Positions 1 to 9,266 are shown, numbered from the stretch's first letter. The stretch: DNA of 64,000 nt from Pedobacter sp. W3I1 (GCF_030816015.1 NZ_JAUSXN010000001.1:992001-1056000), one strand, 5' to 3'. A program made the numbers and translations. Notes: generated from the letters alone by a model not told the origin.

Positions 1-30
1 TTCCAAACTAACTATGAAACAATTCTTCAA

Positions 31-68
31 TTAACCGATTAACCAGTTCAAACAGTTAACCAGTAAGC
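31..68. repeat. Degenerate short-word repeat
   Basis: Short variants of the word TTAACCrGTT recur here several times at about 7-12 base spacing. The same kind of wordy intergenic sequence recurs across the window, for example at 5833-5870 and 39755-39960. It has no coding potential and no clear hairpin. Confidence 0.5.
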
Positions 69-118
69 CATCCTTACAATATTTCTCTCCTGCACTACTT
101 ACTTGATACTAAAAACCT

Positions 119-126
119 TATCTTTG
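119..126 (+). promoter_or_regulatory. Putative promoter -7 box (TATCTTTG)
   Basis: The sequence matches the Bacteroidota -7 consensus TAnnTTTG. A start about 5 bases downstream would leave a leader of roughly 27 bases before the first ATP synthase gene. No good -33 TTG lies at the usual distance; the nearest, at 103-105, is too close. It could drive the whole atp cluster or only supplement an upstream promoter. Confidence 0.45.
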
Positions 127-157
127 CAAAAGTTTTTATCTGCTAAGAAATTATACA

Positions 158-547
158 TTGACTCTAGCCAAATTTACCAGTATCTATTTCATTTTCGTAG
201 GCCTATTAATAGGTGTAATTGCCGTTTTACCTGTCGTATTTCCTGATACACAATTGTTCGTAAATAACTTTTGGGTGATGTTTGGCTTTTTGGCCGGTAT
301 CACTTATGTGGCTTATATGTTAGTTGATATTGGTGTAAAACGTGATCCTGAAGTTGGTATTATGGCGATTATGGGATCAATTGCAGTGAAGATGATTTTT
401 TGTATGGCTTTTGTATTGATTTACAGTATAAAAGCGAAGGGAATTGGGCTTGTATTTCTGCTTAATTTTTTTTCTTTATATTTATTGTTTACGGCCTTTG
501 AAATTTACTGTTTGTTACGTAACTTGCGCCACCAAAATTTAAAGTAA
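158..547 (+). CDS. AtpI-like small membrane protein of the ATP synthase locus
   Basis: This 129-residue protein is almost entirely hydrophobic and shows four likely membrane helices (about residues 8-28, 37-57, 70-90 and 96-116). Its size, topology and place just before atpB match the AtpI-like accessory proteins that precede the a-subunit gene in Bacteroidota and are thought to help c-ring assembly or ion supply. The start is a TTG, since no ATG fits upstream of the first helix. It lies 14 bases before atpB, so the two are probably cotranscribed. The primary sequence shows no diagnostic motif, so the call rests on context. Confidence 0.6.
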   Translation: MTLAKFTSIYFIFVGLLIGVIAVLPVVFPDTQLFVNNFWVMFGFLAGITYVAYMLVDIGVKRDPEVGIMAIMGSIAVKMIFCMAFVLIYSIKAKGIGLVFLLNFFSLYLLFTAFEIYCLLRNLRHQNLK

Positions 548-561
548 AAAACTGCCAATAA

Positions 562-1692
562 ATGGATTGTAACCGAGTTTTTGTGTCTAAAGTTAAAAGG
601 CTAACTATTGTTTTTGCGCTTTTAATCGCGTTTTTATCTATCAAAATTGATACTTTCGCTCAGGTTGATAGCGCTGTTGTTCCTGTTGATAGTGTTGTGG
701 CCGGATCTGCCGAAGCCGTTTCTGGTGAGCATGGTGCTGCTAAACATGGTGAAGAAAAATTCGAGCCAACTAAAGTGATCATGGAGCACATTGCCGATTC
801 TCATATGTGGCACCTTTGGGGACATACTTCATTACCTCTTCCGGTAATTTTATATACCGCTAACGGTTTAGAGTTTTTCTCTTCTGGTCATTTCCATCAT
901 GGTAAACAAGATTATAACGGTAAATACAATAACTATCGTTTAGAGGAAGACCATATTAAAGTGGTTGGCGCTGATGGAAAAATCGACGAGGAAGCAAGTA
1001 AATCTGTTTTAGATTTCTCAATTACTAAAAACGTTGCAGCAATGTTCGTTGCTATTTTTGTAATACTTGTAATATTTATTTCAGTGGCAGCTTCCTATCG
1101 TAAACGTGTAGGTAAAGCACCAAAAGGTTTACAATCTTTTGTAGAACCAATTATTGTTTTTGTAAGAGACGATATTGCTAAACCGAACATCGGTCATAAA
1201 TACGCTAAGTTTATGCCTTATTTGTTGACTACGTTTTTCTTCATTTTATTCAACAACTTATTTGGTTTGATTCCAATTTTCCCAGGTGGCGCTAACGTTA
1301 CGGGTAACATTGCGCTTACTTTTGTAATGGCACTTGGAACTTTAATCATCGTTAATATTAATGGTAACAAATATTACTGGAAACACATTTTTAAACCAGA
1401 TGTTCCTTTTTGGTTATATCCGATTATGATCCCTGTTGAATTAATTGGTATCATTTCCAAGCCATTTGCTTTAATGGTTCGTTTATTCGCAAACATAACC
1501 GCAGGCCACATTATCGTATTAAGTTTAATATCCTTAATTTTTATTTTCGAAACATTGGCTATTGCGCCGGTTTCTGTCGCATTCGTTTTATTTATGGATG
1601 TGTTAGAGTTACTGGTAGCATTTTTACAAGCCTTTATTTTTACATTATTAACTGCCTTGTTTATAGGTATGGCAGTAGAAGAGCATCATTAA
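562..1692 (+). CDS. atpB: ATP synthase F0 subunit a
   Basis: Subunit a forms the proton half-channels of F0 next to the rotating c-ring in the inner membrane. The protein has 376 residues, longer than the roughly 270 of E. coli, because of a signal-like N terminus (about residues 12-34) and a His-rich periplasmic extension, a layout common in Bacteroidota. The C-terminal half carries five to six helices, and the essential arginine lies in LMVRLFANITAGH (Arg at about residue 307). It sits between the AtpI-like gene and atpE in the standard order, so function is secure. Confidence 0.97.
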   Translation: MDCNRVFVSKVKRLTIVFALLIAFLSIKIDTFAQVDSAVVPVDSVVAGSAEAVSGEHGAAKHGEEKFEPTKVIMEHIADSHMWHLWGHTSLPLPVILYTANGLEFFSSGHFHHGKQDYNGKYNNYRLEEDHIKVVGADGKIDEEASKSVLDFSITKNVAAMFVAIFVILVIFISVAASYRKRVGKAPKGLQSFVEPIIVFVRDDIAKPNIGHKYAKFMPYLLTTFFFILFNNLFGLIPIFPGGANVTGNIALTFVMALGTLIIVNINGNKYYWKHIFKPDVPFWLYPIMIPVELIGIISKPFALMVRLFANITAGHIIVLSLISLIFIFETLAIAPVSVAFVLFMDVLELLVAFLQAFIFTLLTALFIGMAVEEHH

Positions 1693-1722
1693 CAGAAAAC
1701 TATTTTTTACAAATTAATATAA

Positions 1723-1947
<225 letters not shown>

Positions 1948-2033
1948 TAATCACTGAAGAAATTAGGTTGGGTATTTAACGATTGGTTATTTACCCAGCC
2001 CTATTAAAAAGATTATTTTTAAAATTAGATAAA

Positions 2034-2528
2034 ATGGAATTAGTAACCCCAAGCATAGGATTGGTTTTTTGGACATCATTGGCATTCATCTGCTTATTGA
2101 TATTACTTAGAAAATTTGCATGGAAACCTATTTTAGGTGCTATTCACGAACGTGAGCAAAGCATTGATGAGGCACTTAACAAAGCTGAATTGGCCAAACA
2201 AGAAATGGCTCGTTTAACCAGCCAGAATCAAGATTTGATGCAGCAAGCTCGTGCAGAACGTGATGAAATTTTGAAGGAAGCTAAAACCTTAAAAGATGGT
2301 ATCTTAAACGAAGCTAAAAAACAAGCTCAGGTTGAAGGTGCTAAATTGATCGAGAAAGCTAAAATCGAAATCGAGAACCAAAAGAAAGCAGCTTTGGCTG
2401 AAGTTAAAGACCAGGTTTCTTCTTTATCGTTAGAGATTGCAGAACGTGTTTTACGTACTCAATTAGATGATAAAACTAAACAAGAAACGCTAGTAGCTAA
2501 CTTGTTAAAAGACGTTGAATTAAACTAA
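2034..2528 (+). CDS. atpF: ATP synthase F0 subunit b
   Basis: Subunit b is the peripheral stalk that holds the F1 stator. From the ATG at 2034 it has 164 residues: one membrane helix (about residues 8-27), then a long charged, Ala/Lys/Glu-rich coiled coil to the C terminus. The reading frame is open 51 bases further upstream to a GTG-type start, but those 17 residues are basic and unlike the family, and the ATG gives the usual MELVTPSIGLVFW start, so I chose it. It lies between atpE and atpH in the canonical order. Confidence 0.95.
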   Translation: MELVTPSIGLVFWTSLAFICLLILLRKFAWKPILGAIHEREQSIDEALNKAELAKQEMARLTSQNQDLMQQARAERDEILKEAKTLKDGILNEAKKQAQVEGAKLIEKAKIEIENQKKAALAEVKDQVSSLSLEIAERVLRTQLDDKTKQETLVANLLKDVELN

Positions 2529-2589
2529 GCGTATTGCGTAAAGCGATAAGTGTGTTAAACGCCAGCCGCTAAACGCCAACCCAAAAGAT

Positions 2590-3129
2590 ATGTCAGAAAT
2601 TAAAGTTGCAAGCAGATACGCCAAATCATTAATAGACTTAGCCGTTGAAAACAACGACTTAGAAACTTCTTATAATGATATGGTTTTGTTTAAAAAAGTG
2701 GTTGATGAAACCCCTGAACTAGAAGCAATATTAAAAAACCCGATTGTACCTTTAGATAAAAAGACTGGTATTTTGAACGGTATTTTTGCTGATAAAGTAA
2801 GTAAACTAACCATCTCGTTTTTCAAGATTGTGGTGAGCAAAGGTCGTTCGGCGATTTTATTTGCTACAGCAAAACAGTTTATACAACAATATAACTTAAT
2901 TAAAGGTATTGTTACTGCTGACGTAACGACTGCAAGTGCATTAAGCCCTGCAGCTAAAGAGCAGATTGTTGCGATTGTAAAAAGAGAATTAAACGCCAAC
3001 CAGGTTATTGTTAACGAGAAAATTAATGAGAAATTAATTGGTGGTTTTATATTAAAAGTTGGCGATAAGCAATTTGATGCAAGTATTGCCAGCGGTTTAA
3101 GTAAACTTAAAAAAGAATTTGCGCAGTAA
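2590..3129 (+). CDS. atpH: ATP synthase F1 subunit delta
   Basis: Delta (179 residues) links the b stalk to the top of the alpha-beta ring. The N-terminal part is a helical bundle starting VASRYAKSLIDLA, typical of the OSCP/delta family, and the C-terminal part contains the conserved GGFILKVGDKQFDASI segment. Length is normal. It follows atpF by 61 bases and precedes atpA by 156 bases; both gaps are filled with short degenerate words rather than genes. Confidence 0.95.
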   Translation: MSEIKVASRYAKSLIDLAVENNDLETSYNDMVLFKKVVDETPELEAILKNPIVPLDKKTGILNGIFADKVSKLTISFFKIVVSKGRSAILFATAKQFIQQYNLIKGIVTADVTTASALSPAAKEQIVAIVKRELNANQVIVNEKINEKLIGGFILKVGDKQFDASIASGLSKLKKEFAQ

Positions 3130-3285
3130 GCGCGGAGTTATAAGCTATTGCTAGGCATAGGCGACTAAAACGCCAACCGCCCTGCGCTATGCACAAAACA
3201 AAAATTGCGATAAGCGGATGGCGAATAAATGCCAGGCGCCTTGCGCTAAGCACTAAACATTTACAAAAAGATATAAAGTAAAATT
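3130..3285. repeat. Degenerate GCGCTA-word spacer between atpH and atpA
   Basis: This spacer is built from loose variants of CGCC(A/T)TGCGCTA(A/T)GC (near 3180 and 3237). The same vocabulary occurs at 2529-2589, in the hairpin before prfB (25826-25863) and at 41110-41170. No open frame or stable single hairpin is evident. It lies inside an operon, so it is transcribed. Confidence 0.5.
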
Positions 3286-4860
3286 ATGGTAGAGGTAAGA
3301 CCAGACGAAGTATCGGCAATTATCAGACAGCAATTGGCGGGCTTCAAATCAGAAACCGAACTGGAAGAAGTTGGTACCGTGCTGCAAGTGGGCGATGGTA
3401 TTGCCCGTGTTTACGGTTTAACTAAAGTTCAATCGGGAGAATTAGTTGAATTTGCAAACGGCCTGCAAGGTATTGTATTAAACCTTGAAGAAGATAACGT
3501 TGGTGTGGTACTTTTGGGTGCTTCTGACGAGATCAAAGAAGGTGATACGATTAAACGTACAAAAAAAATTGCCTCTATTAAAGTTGGTGAAGGTATGCTT
3601 GGGCGCGTAGTGAACACTTTAGGTGAGCCTTTAGATGGTAAAGGACCAATCTTAGGTGAAACTTACGAGATGCCTTTAGAGCGTAAAGCACCAGGTGTAA
3701 TTTATCGTCAACCGGTAAATGAGCCTTTACAAACTGGTATTAAAGCAATCGATGCAATGATTCCAATCGGTCGTGGTCAACGTGAGTTGGTTATTGGCGA
3801 TCGTCAGATTGGTAAAACTGCTGTTTGTATCGATACCATTATTAACCAAAAAGAATTTTATGAAGCAGGCCAGCCTGTGTTCTGTATTTATGTTGCTATC
3901 GGTCAGAAAAACTCTACTGTAGCTAACATTGTACGTACATTAGAAGAAAACGGCGCTTTACCATATACAGTTGTTGTTGCTGCTTCGGCTGCAGATCCTG
4001 CTCCAATGCAGTTTTATGCTCCGTTTGCAGGTGCTGCAATTGGCGAGTTTTTCCGTGATACAGGTAGACCAGCTTTAATTGTTTATGATGATTTATCTAA
4101 ACAAGCTGTTGCTTACCGTGAAGTATCTTTATTACTTCGTCGTCCACCGGGCCGTGAAGCTTATCCAGGTGACGTTTTCTACTTACACAGTCGTTTGTTA
4201 GAAAGAGCTGCGAAAATCAACTCTAATGATGATATCGCTAAAGCAATGAACGATCTACCTGAATCTATCAGACATATCGTTAAAGGTGGTGGTTCATTAA
4301 CTGCATTACCAATTATCGAAACTCAGGCAGGTGACGTATCAGCATATATCCCAACCAACGTAATCTCGATTACTGATGGTCAGATCTTCTTAGAGTCGAA
4401 CTTGTTCAACTCAGGTATCCGTCCGGCAATTAACGTAGGTATCTCGGTATCACGTGTAGGTGGTAATGCGCAGATCAAATCGATGAAAAAAGTAGCAGGT
4501 ACATTAAAATTAGACCAGGCTCAATACCGTGAGTTAGAGGCTTTCTCTAAATTCGGTTCTGATTTAGATGCTGCAACGAAATCGGTTTTAGATAAGGGTG
4601 CACGTAACGTACAAATGTTAAAACAAGCTCAGTTTACTCCTTTTACAGTTGAAAAACAAGTGGCTATTGTTTATGCAGGTACTAAAAACTTAATGCGTAG
4701 CGTACCGGTTGATAAAGTAAAAGAATTCGAAACTGAATATTTAACTCAATTGGAAATGCGTCATCCAGAAACTTTAGCGGCATTAAAAGCTGGTAAATTT
4801 GATGATACCATTACTGGCGTTTTAGATACAGTAGCAAAAGAGATTTCAAGTAAATACTAA
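3286..4860 (+). CDS. atpA: ATP synthase F1 subunit alpha
   Basis: Alpha (524 residues) forms the non-catalytic nucleotide-binding sites of the F1 hexamer. The P-loop GDRQIGKT is at about residues 171-178, and the family signature [14 protein letters not shown] lies in the C-terminal third. The N terminus ([14 protein letters not shown]) is the delta-binding helix. Length is slightly above the usual 500-515. The beta subunit, expected after gamma in many bacteria, is absent here. Confidence 0.98.
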   Translation: MVEVRPDEVSAIIRQQLAGFKSETELEEVGTVLQVGDGIARVYGLTKVQSGELVEFANGLQGIVLNLEEDNVGVVLLGASDEIKEGDTIKRTKKIASIKVGEGMLGRVVNTLGEPLDGKGPILGETYEMPLERKAPGVIYRQPVNEPLQTGIKAIDAMIPIGRGQRELVIGDRQIGKTAVCIDTIINQKEFYEAGQPVFCIYVAIGQKNSTVANIVRTLEENGALPYTVVVAASAADPAPMQFYAPFAGAAIGEFFRDTGRPALIVYDDLSKQAVAYREVSLLLRRPPGREAYPGDVFYLHSRLLERAAKINSNDDIAKAMNDLPESIRHIVKGGGSLTALPIIETQAGDVSAYIPTNVISITDGQIFLESNLFNSGIRPAINVGISVSRVGGNAQIKSMKKVAGTLKLDQAQYRELEAFSKFGSDLDAATKSVLDKGARNVQMLKQAQFTPFTVEKQVAIVYAGTKNLMRSVPVDKVKEFETEYLTQLEMRHPETLAALKAGKFDDTITGVLDTVAKEISSKY

Positions 4861-4940
4861 TTAGATACAAGTAGCGGGTATCAAGTATCAATATAGGTGA
4901 ACAACCCAATCTTGGTACTTGATACTTAATACTCGATACT
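4861..4940. repeat. Degenerate GATACTTGATACTT-type spacer
   Basis: The atpA-atpG gap repeats the word GTATCAAGTATC and its complement TTGATACTTAATAC several times at 8-11 base spacing. The complementary copies could pair into a weak hairpin, but no T-run follows. It resembles the word repeats found elsewhere in the window. Confidence 0.45.
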
Positions 4941-4946
4941 TAAAAA

Positions 4947-5831
4947 ATGGCTAATTTAAAAGAAGTAAGAAACCGGATTGCATCGGTACAATCAACACAG
5001 CAGATTACCAAAGCTATGAAAATGGTTTCGGCTGCCAAGTTGAAACGTGCTACCAATGCAATTATCGCTTTACGTCCTTATGCAACTAAACTGAAAGAGA
5101 TTTTAAGTAATCTATCAGCAAGTTTAGAAGGGTCTTCATCGCCTTTTATACAAGAGCGTGAACCTAATAAGGTTTTAATTGTAACAGTATCATCTAACCG
5201 TGGTTTGGCTGGTGCTTTTAACATGAACGTGATTAAAGCGGCCAACAATTTAATTGCTGAGAAATATAGCGAACAGTTGAAAAACGGTAATGTAAGTATT
5301 ATTTCTATCGGTAAGAAAACTCAGGATTTTTACGAAAAACGTAATTATAACGTAATCGGTAATAATAATGAAGTGTATGCTGCTTTAACTTTCGAAAACG
5401 TAACCAAAATTACCGATGCCATTATGGCCGGTTTTATTAAAGGTGAGTTTGATAAAGTGGAGGTTGTTTACAATCGTTTTAAAAATGCAGCCGTTCAATT
5501 TATTACTACTGAGCAGTTGTTGCCTTTACCAAAAGCAGAAGAAACAAAGGTTGAAACTAAAACCACCAATGTTGATTACATTCTAGAACCTTCGCAGGAA
5601 GAGATTGTAGAACAATTGATTCCTAAATCTGTTAAAATTCAGTTATACAAAGCCGTTTTAGATTCTCACGCTTCTGAGCACGGTGCACGTATGACATCAA
5701 TGGATAAAGCAACTGAAAACGCTGGAGAGTTGTTGAAAGCCTTAAAACTTTCGTACAACCAGGCACGTCAGGCAGCAATTACAACTGAGTTAACTGAGAT
5801 TGTAAGTGGTGCAGCAGCATTAAACGGATAG
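4947..5831 (+). CDS. atpG: ATP synthase F1 subunit gamma
   Basis: Gamma (294 residues) is the central rotor shaft. The N-terminal helix reads MANLKEVRNRIASVQSTQQI with the ITKAMKMVSAAKL motif, and the C-terminal helix ends in ASEHGARMTSMDKATENAG and QARQAAITTELTEIVSGA, both diagnostic. It is the last atp gene here and is followed by a strong terminator, so beta and epsilon must be encoded elsewhere, as is usual in Bacteroidota. Confidence 0.97.
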   Translation: MANLKEVRNRIASVQSTQQITKAMKMVSAAKLKRATNAIIALRPYATKLKEILSNLSASLEGSSSPFIQEREPNKVLIVTVSSNRGLAGAFNMNVIKAANNLIAEKYSEQLKNGNVSIISIGKKTQDFYEKRNYNVIGNNNEVYAALTFENVTKITDAIMAGFIKGEFDKVEVVYNRFKNAAVQFITTEQLLPLPKAEETKVETKTTNVDYILEPSQEEIVEQLIPKSVKIQLYKAVLDSHASEHGARMTSMDKATENAGELLKALKLSYNQARQAAITTELTEIVSGAAALNG

Positions 5832-5832
5832 T

Positions 5833-5870
5833 TATTGAGTCTAAAGTCGCAAGTCCTTAGTCCTCAGTCA
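5833..5870. repeat. Degenerate AAGTC-word repeat
   Basis: Repeated variants of the words AAGTC and TAGTCC fill the gap between atpG and its terminator. Very similar wording recurs at 58419-58465. Confidence 0.4.
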
Positions 5871-5876
5871 AATAAT

Positions 5877-5911
5877 AAAAAGCCCATTTCTGAATTGAAA
5901 TGGGCTTTTTT
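5877..5911 (+). terminator. Rho-independent terminator of the atp operon
   Basis: Arms AAAAAGCCCATTTC and GAAATGGGCTTTTT pair perfectly around a short TGAATT loop and run into a T-tract. It lies 46 bases after the atpG stop. The A-tract on the other side means it could also work on the minus strand. Confidence 0.9.
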
Positions 5912-5928
5912 GTGATCCATTGCTAGCC

Positions 5929-6005
5929 TAATCCAAAATTATTATGTTCTTTATGGATTGTAATCCAAAATTATTATGTTTTTTATGGATTGTAATCCAA
6001 AATTA
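5929..6005. repeat. 32-bp tandem repeat, 2.4 copies
   Basis: A 32-base unit (5929-5960) is repeated at 5961-5992 with one mismatch and begins a third time at 5993. Each unit contains ATCCA and TGGAT as a dyad. The array ends at the promoter of the AAA ATPase gene and may serve as an operator or spacing element. Confidence 0.8.
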
Positions 6006-6008
6006 TTA

Positions 6009-6016
6009 TACTTTTG
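6009..6016 (+). promoter_or_regulatory. Putative -7 box (TACTTTTG) inside a dyad
   Basis: TACTTTTG fits TAnnTTTG exactly. It lies at the centre of an imperfect palindrome running from the CCAAAATTATTATAC at 5998-6012 to ATAATAATTGG at 6021-6032. A TTG at 5990-5992 is about 16 bases upstream. Transcription would start only some 10-15 bases before the ATG at 6034. Confidence 0.55.
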
Positions 6017-6033
6017 TATTATAATAATTGGCC

Positions 6034-7161
6034 ATGATTATAAGAAAACAGTTGGATTATGCTTTTGCAAGGCTTTTTAAAGGAAAAGCTTTTATCATAT
6101 TTGGCCCAAGGCAAACAGGCAAAACTACTTTTGTTGAACAATTGTTGGCTAGAGTGGATAAAAAGACTTTATACCTCAATGGAGACGATGCAGATGTGAG
6201 GGAAACGCTGGCTAAACCTAACGCCACGCAGATTGCGCAAATGCTTGGTGATTATGAGGTTCTTTTTATAGATGAAGCCCAACGTATAAATGATGTAGGT
6301 TTATTGATTAAAATTATTGTAGACCGTTTTAAAAGCGTTCAGGTCATCGCTACAGGTTCATCAGCTTTTGAGTTATCAGGTAAAATTAATGAACCTTTAA
6401 CGGGACGGAAATACGAGATGATGCTATTGCCTTTTTCATATGCCGAATTGGTAAACGATACCGACTTCCTTACTGAAGAAAGATCACTGGAGCAGCGCTT
6501 GATTTACGGTTCTTATCCCGAAATAATTAATGATCCGCATAATGCTGAAGAACATTTAAAACTACTTGCAGATAGTTATTTATATAAAGATCTATTTGCT
6601 TTAGAAGAAGTTAAAAAGCCCTTACTGTTCGAAAAAATAGTAAAGGCTTTGGCTTTGCAGATCGGTAGCGAGGTTAATTTCTCTGAACTGGCGCAGCTGG
6701 TTAAAGCAGATCAAAAAACGGTAGATAAATACATCAATTTGCTCGAAAAGTCCTTTGTGATTTTTACTTTACCGGCCTTTGCAGGTAATGTGCGAAATGA
6801 AATCAAAAAGAATAAGAAAATCTATTTTTATGATACCGGCATTGTAAACGCCATTACGCGGAATTTTAACCCAATAGCTAACAGAAATGATGTTGGTGCA
6901 TTGTTTGAAAATTATATGATTGCTGAGCGGATAAAGTTTTTGCATCAGCATCAAATGGAAGCAGATTGCTTTTTTTGGCGCACTACACAGCAGCAAGAAA
7001 TTGATTATATTGAAAAAACGAAAGGGAAATTTTTAGCTGTTGAGTTTAAATGGAGCGAAAGAGGTAAAAATAAAATCCCTGTAACTTTTACGCAAGCTTA
7101 TCCGGAAGCAGAAACGCTAATCTTATCAAAATCGGAAAGAGGAAGTTTTTTGAATGGTTAA
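6034..7161 (+). CDS. AAA_14 / DUF4143 family ATP-binding protein
   Basis: This 375-residue protein has a Walker A motif GPRQTGKTT (residues 24-32), a Walker B LFIDEAQ (Asp80-Glu81), a sensor-like ATGSSAF segment and a C-terminal DUF4143 half with a winged-helix region and a nuclease-like core (QQEIDYIE...AVEFKW). The family is common as solitary genes in bacteria and archaea; its function is unsettled. I chose the ATG at 6034; an in-frame TTG six bases upstream is also possible. The gene stands alone between two terminators behind a tandem repeat, which suggests an independent, possibly mobile, cargo gene. Confidence 0.85.
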   Translation: MIIRKQLDYAFARLFKGKAFIIFGPRQTGKTTFVEQLLARVDKKTLYLNGDDADVRETLAKPNATQIAQMLGDYEVLFIDEAQRINDVGLLIKIIVDRFKSVQVIATGSSAFELSGKINEPLTGRKYEMMLLPFSYAELVNDTDFLTEERSLEQRLIYGSYPEIINDPHNAEEHLKLLADSYLYKDLFALEEVKKPLLFEKIVKALALQIGSEVNFSELAQLVKADQKTVDKYINLLEKSFVIFTLPAFAGNVRNEIKKNKKIYFYDTGIVNAITRNFNPIANRNDVGALFENYMIAERIKFLHQHQMEADCFFWRTTQQQEIDYIEKTKGKFLAVEFKWSERGKNKIPVTFTQAYPEAETLILSKSERGSFLNG

Positions 7162-7183
7162 TTGTTTTGGCAATGAAACAGAG

Positions 7184-7217
7184 AAGTCCACTCCTTAAAT
7201 TGAAGTGGACTTTTTTA
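7184..7217 (+). terminator. Rho-independent terminator of the AAA ATPase gene
   Basis: Arms AAGTCCACT and AGTGGACTT flank a 12-base loop and run into TTTTTTATTTT. It is 22 bases after the stop codon. Confidence 0.85.
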
Positions 7218-7235
7218 TTTTATAATGGGTATTAA

Positions 7236-7931
7236 TTATTTTAGTATACTTAGTCTTAAATATCCATTTTCTATTTTCAGCTGTTTTTTATTTTCATCAA
7301 AAACATTTAGATTGAATTTAGCTTCTAACAGATAATCTAATTTTCGTTTTTTTAAACTAATAATTTCAAATTTCGAGCCATTTTGATCACTTTGTGTAAC
7401 AGATGCCTGTTTCCCTAAATCCGATTGACTATATGATTTAAATACTCCTTGTTGGTTGATTAGTGTAAATGCAATTCCAGAAGTAGAATTGCTTCTATAA
7501 AACTCAGTTGAATATTTATATAAACCAGGAGAAAATATATTTGTTTTGTTTTTTGGATAATTTAGATGTCCGCCATTATTTTCATTTGTAAATTCTGTTT
7601 CATTTTTGTTGTATATTTTTACAAATGAAATTGCAATGTTAGTATAGGGAGCTCTAATGCTATATTCTCTTACAAATAGTAGAGAATCTTTGTCTCCTTC
7701 TAATTGATAATTGAAGTTTACTCCAGAGGTAATTTTAAGATTTGATTGTGTCGTATAAGTCCAGTTCTTTTCAATACCAATAGCATTATAGGTTTTTCCA
7801 TCAATAGAGTACGATGCTGAATCTTTAAGTAATTCTAATGCGTTTTTTGGTTCAATAATCGGGTTATCTTTCTTGCAGGCCGCAAAGAAAAATAGGGCAA
7901 TAGCTACCCCTAGTAAGTGTTTAAATTTCAT
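7236..7931 (-). CDS. Hypothetical lipoprotein
   Basis: The 231-residue product starts with a lipoprotein signal (basic MKFKH, hydrophobic core, lipobox FAAC, then KKD), so it should be anchored in the envelope through Cys19. The rest is rich in Ser, Thr, Asn and aromatic residues and looks like beta-sandwich sequence. I recognise no family. It is convergent with the AAA ATPase gene and divergent from the acid phosphatase gene, and is probably monocistronic. Confidence 0.75.
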   Translation of the reverse strand: MKFKHLLGVAIALFFFAACKKDNPIIEPKNALELLKDSASYSIDGKTYNAIGIEKNWTYTTQSNLKITSGVNFNYQLEGDKDSLLFVREYSIRAPYTNIAISFVKIYNKNETEFTNENNGGHLNYPKNKTNIFSPGLYKYSTEFYRSNSTSGIAFTLINQQGVFKSYSQSDLGKQASVTQSDQNGSKFEIISLKKRKLDYLLEAKFNLNVFDENKKQLKIENGYLRLSILK

Positions 7932-8080
7932 AGTAATTGATTTTATTTGTGTGTACCCAAAACTAATAAATTTCTATAACTAAAAAATTAATAGATTAAA
8001 TTATTCGAGATTTTTTGTTGTGTATTTATCTGATATGATTTAAATGATGTTTAGATGAATGCTGCATTACAGGAGTTTAA

Positions 8081-8088
8081 TATCTTTG
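8081..8088 (+). promoter_or_regulatory. Putative -7 box (TATCTTTG)
   Basis: An exact TAnnTTTG match 18 bases before the ATG of the acid phosphatase gene; the implied leader is about 12 bases. No clear -33 TTG is seen. Confidence 0.5.
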
Positions 8089-8105
8089 AGCCTTAATTCC
8101 AAATC

Positions 8106-8873
8106 ATGAAAAAATACCTGTTCATCATTATATCATTTTTGCTACCACTTGTAGCTGCAGCTCAAAATCCAGCGAGAGATTATACCAATGCTGTGCTTTG
8201 GCAGCAAACTTCGGGCGAGTATAGGGCCTTATGTTTTCAGGCCTATAACTTTGCCCGTTTATCATTAAAAGAAGCATTATGGGCCGATACCAGCAAAAAG
8301 CCAAATTGTGTGATTGTTGATATTGACGAAACCGTGTTAGATAATTCTGCTTTTCAAGGCTATGAAATTAAAAAAGGTTTAAGCTACAATCCTGCAGATT
8401 GGACAGAATGGACAAATCTGGCTCAGGCCGATACCGTTCCGGGTGCTTTGGCTTTTTTAAAGTTTGCAGCATCAAAGCATATCGAAATTTTTTATGTGAG
8501 TAACCGCGATGAAAAGGATTATGCAGCAACGCTGAAAAACCTGCAGCACTTTGGATTTCCTTTTGCTGATGATGCGCATTTAGTGGTTTCGAAAGGAACC
8601 TCCAATAAAGAGCCCCGCCGCCAAAAAATTAATGAAACGCATAATATTCTCCTGTTATGTGGCGATAATTTAAGCGATTTCAGTAATGTTTTTTATCGCG
8701 AAAATAAAAATACCTTTGAACAGGTAAACGCAAATCAGAACCTATTTGGAGCAAAGTATATCGTATTACCAAACCCAATGTACGGCGATTGGGAAAAGCC
8801 TTTGTATCAGGGAGAAAAACTCAGTGATAAAGATAAAGCAAAACAAAGATTTGAACGATTAAAAAGTTACTAA
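8106..8873 (+). CDS. e(P4)-type acid phosphatase / 5'-nucleotidase (HAD superfamily)
   Basis: The 255-residue protein has a cleavable signal peptide ending AAAQ (residue 20) and the HAD motif VDIDETVLDN, with nucleophile Asp72 and acid Asp74. Further family features follow: YVSNRDEKDY (motif II), NKEPRR (lysine region) and LLLCGDNLSDF (motif III aspartates). It belongs to the class B/C acid phosphatase group that includes Haemophilus lipoprotein e(P4), which releases phosphate from nucleotides in the periplasm. Unlike e(P4) it has no lipobox cysteine, so it is probably soluble in the periplasm. Confidence 0.9.
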   Translation: MKKYLFIIISFLLPLVAAAQNPARDYTNAVLWQQTSGEYRALCFQAYNFARLSLKEALWADTSKKPNCVIVDIDETVLDNSAFQGYEIKKGLSYNPADWTEWTNLAQADTVPGALAFLKFAASKHIEIFYVSNRDEKDYAATLKNLQHFGFPFADDAHLVVSKGTSNKEPRRQKINETHNILLLCGDNLSDFSNVFYRENKNTFEQVNANQNLFGAKYIVLPNPMYGDWEKPLYQGEKLSDKDKAKQRFERLKSY

Positions 8874-8900
8874 GTTTTATAATTATTCAGCAATAAGTAT

Positions 8901-8908
8901 TACTTTTG
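8901..8908 (+). promoter_or_regulatory. Putative -7 box (TACTTTTG)
   Basis: Exact TAnnTTTG match 22 bases before the ATG of the small membrane protein gene at 8931. Confidence 0.5.
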
Positions 8909-8930
8909 CAGCATCATAAAAATAAACATT

Positions 8931-9149
8931 ATGGAGAACAACGAATTAAAGCACAATACAGAAAGTATGAAAACGGCTAACCAGCCAGGAATTTATAAAT
9001 TAATGATTTTTGGTGTACTGGTTTGCATGGTGGGTACTTACGCACGTTTCGCTTACGATTCGTGGCAAGTATCTTTAGCATCCTGGATTGTTTTGTTCAT
9101 CGGTGCAATTATTGCCATTAAAGGGGTATTCAAAATATTAGACGCATAA
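8931..9149 (+). CDS. Small two-helix membrane protein
   Basis: The 72-residue product has a polar N terminus of about 22 residues and two predicted membrane helices (about 24-42 and 48-66). I do not recognise a family. A promoter-like box lies upstream and a strong terminator downstream, so it looks like a real single-gene unit rather than a chance frame. Confidence 0.7.
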   Translation: MENNELKHNTESMKTANQPGIYKLMIFGVLVCMVGTYARFAYDSWQVSLASWIVLFIGAIIAIKGVFKILDA

Positions 9150-9170
9150 GTCAATTGCGATCAAGATATA

Positions 9171-9206
9171 AAAGCCGGTCATATTCATTCATGATCGGCT
9201 TTTTTG
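9171..9206 (+). terminator. Rho-independent terminator
   Basis: Arms AAAGCCGGTCAT and ATGATCGGCTTT pair (one G-T type mismatch) around an 8-base loop and run into TTTTTTG. It is 21 bases after the small membrane protein gene. Confidence 0.85.
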
Positions 9207-9215
9207 TTTTTAAAC

Positions 9216-9248
9216 AAACCTATCAGGTTTCAAAAACCTGATAGGTTT
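9216..9248. repeat. 15-bp perfect inverted repeat (CCTATCAGG type)
   Basis: AAACCTATCAGGTTT and its exact complement are separated by three bases. There is no T-run, so it is not a typical terminator. It sits directly after one and before a repeat array; it may be a REP-like palindrome. Confidence 0.7.
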
Positions 9249-9266
9249 AAGTAGAATTAGCGAGTC

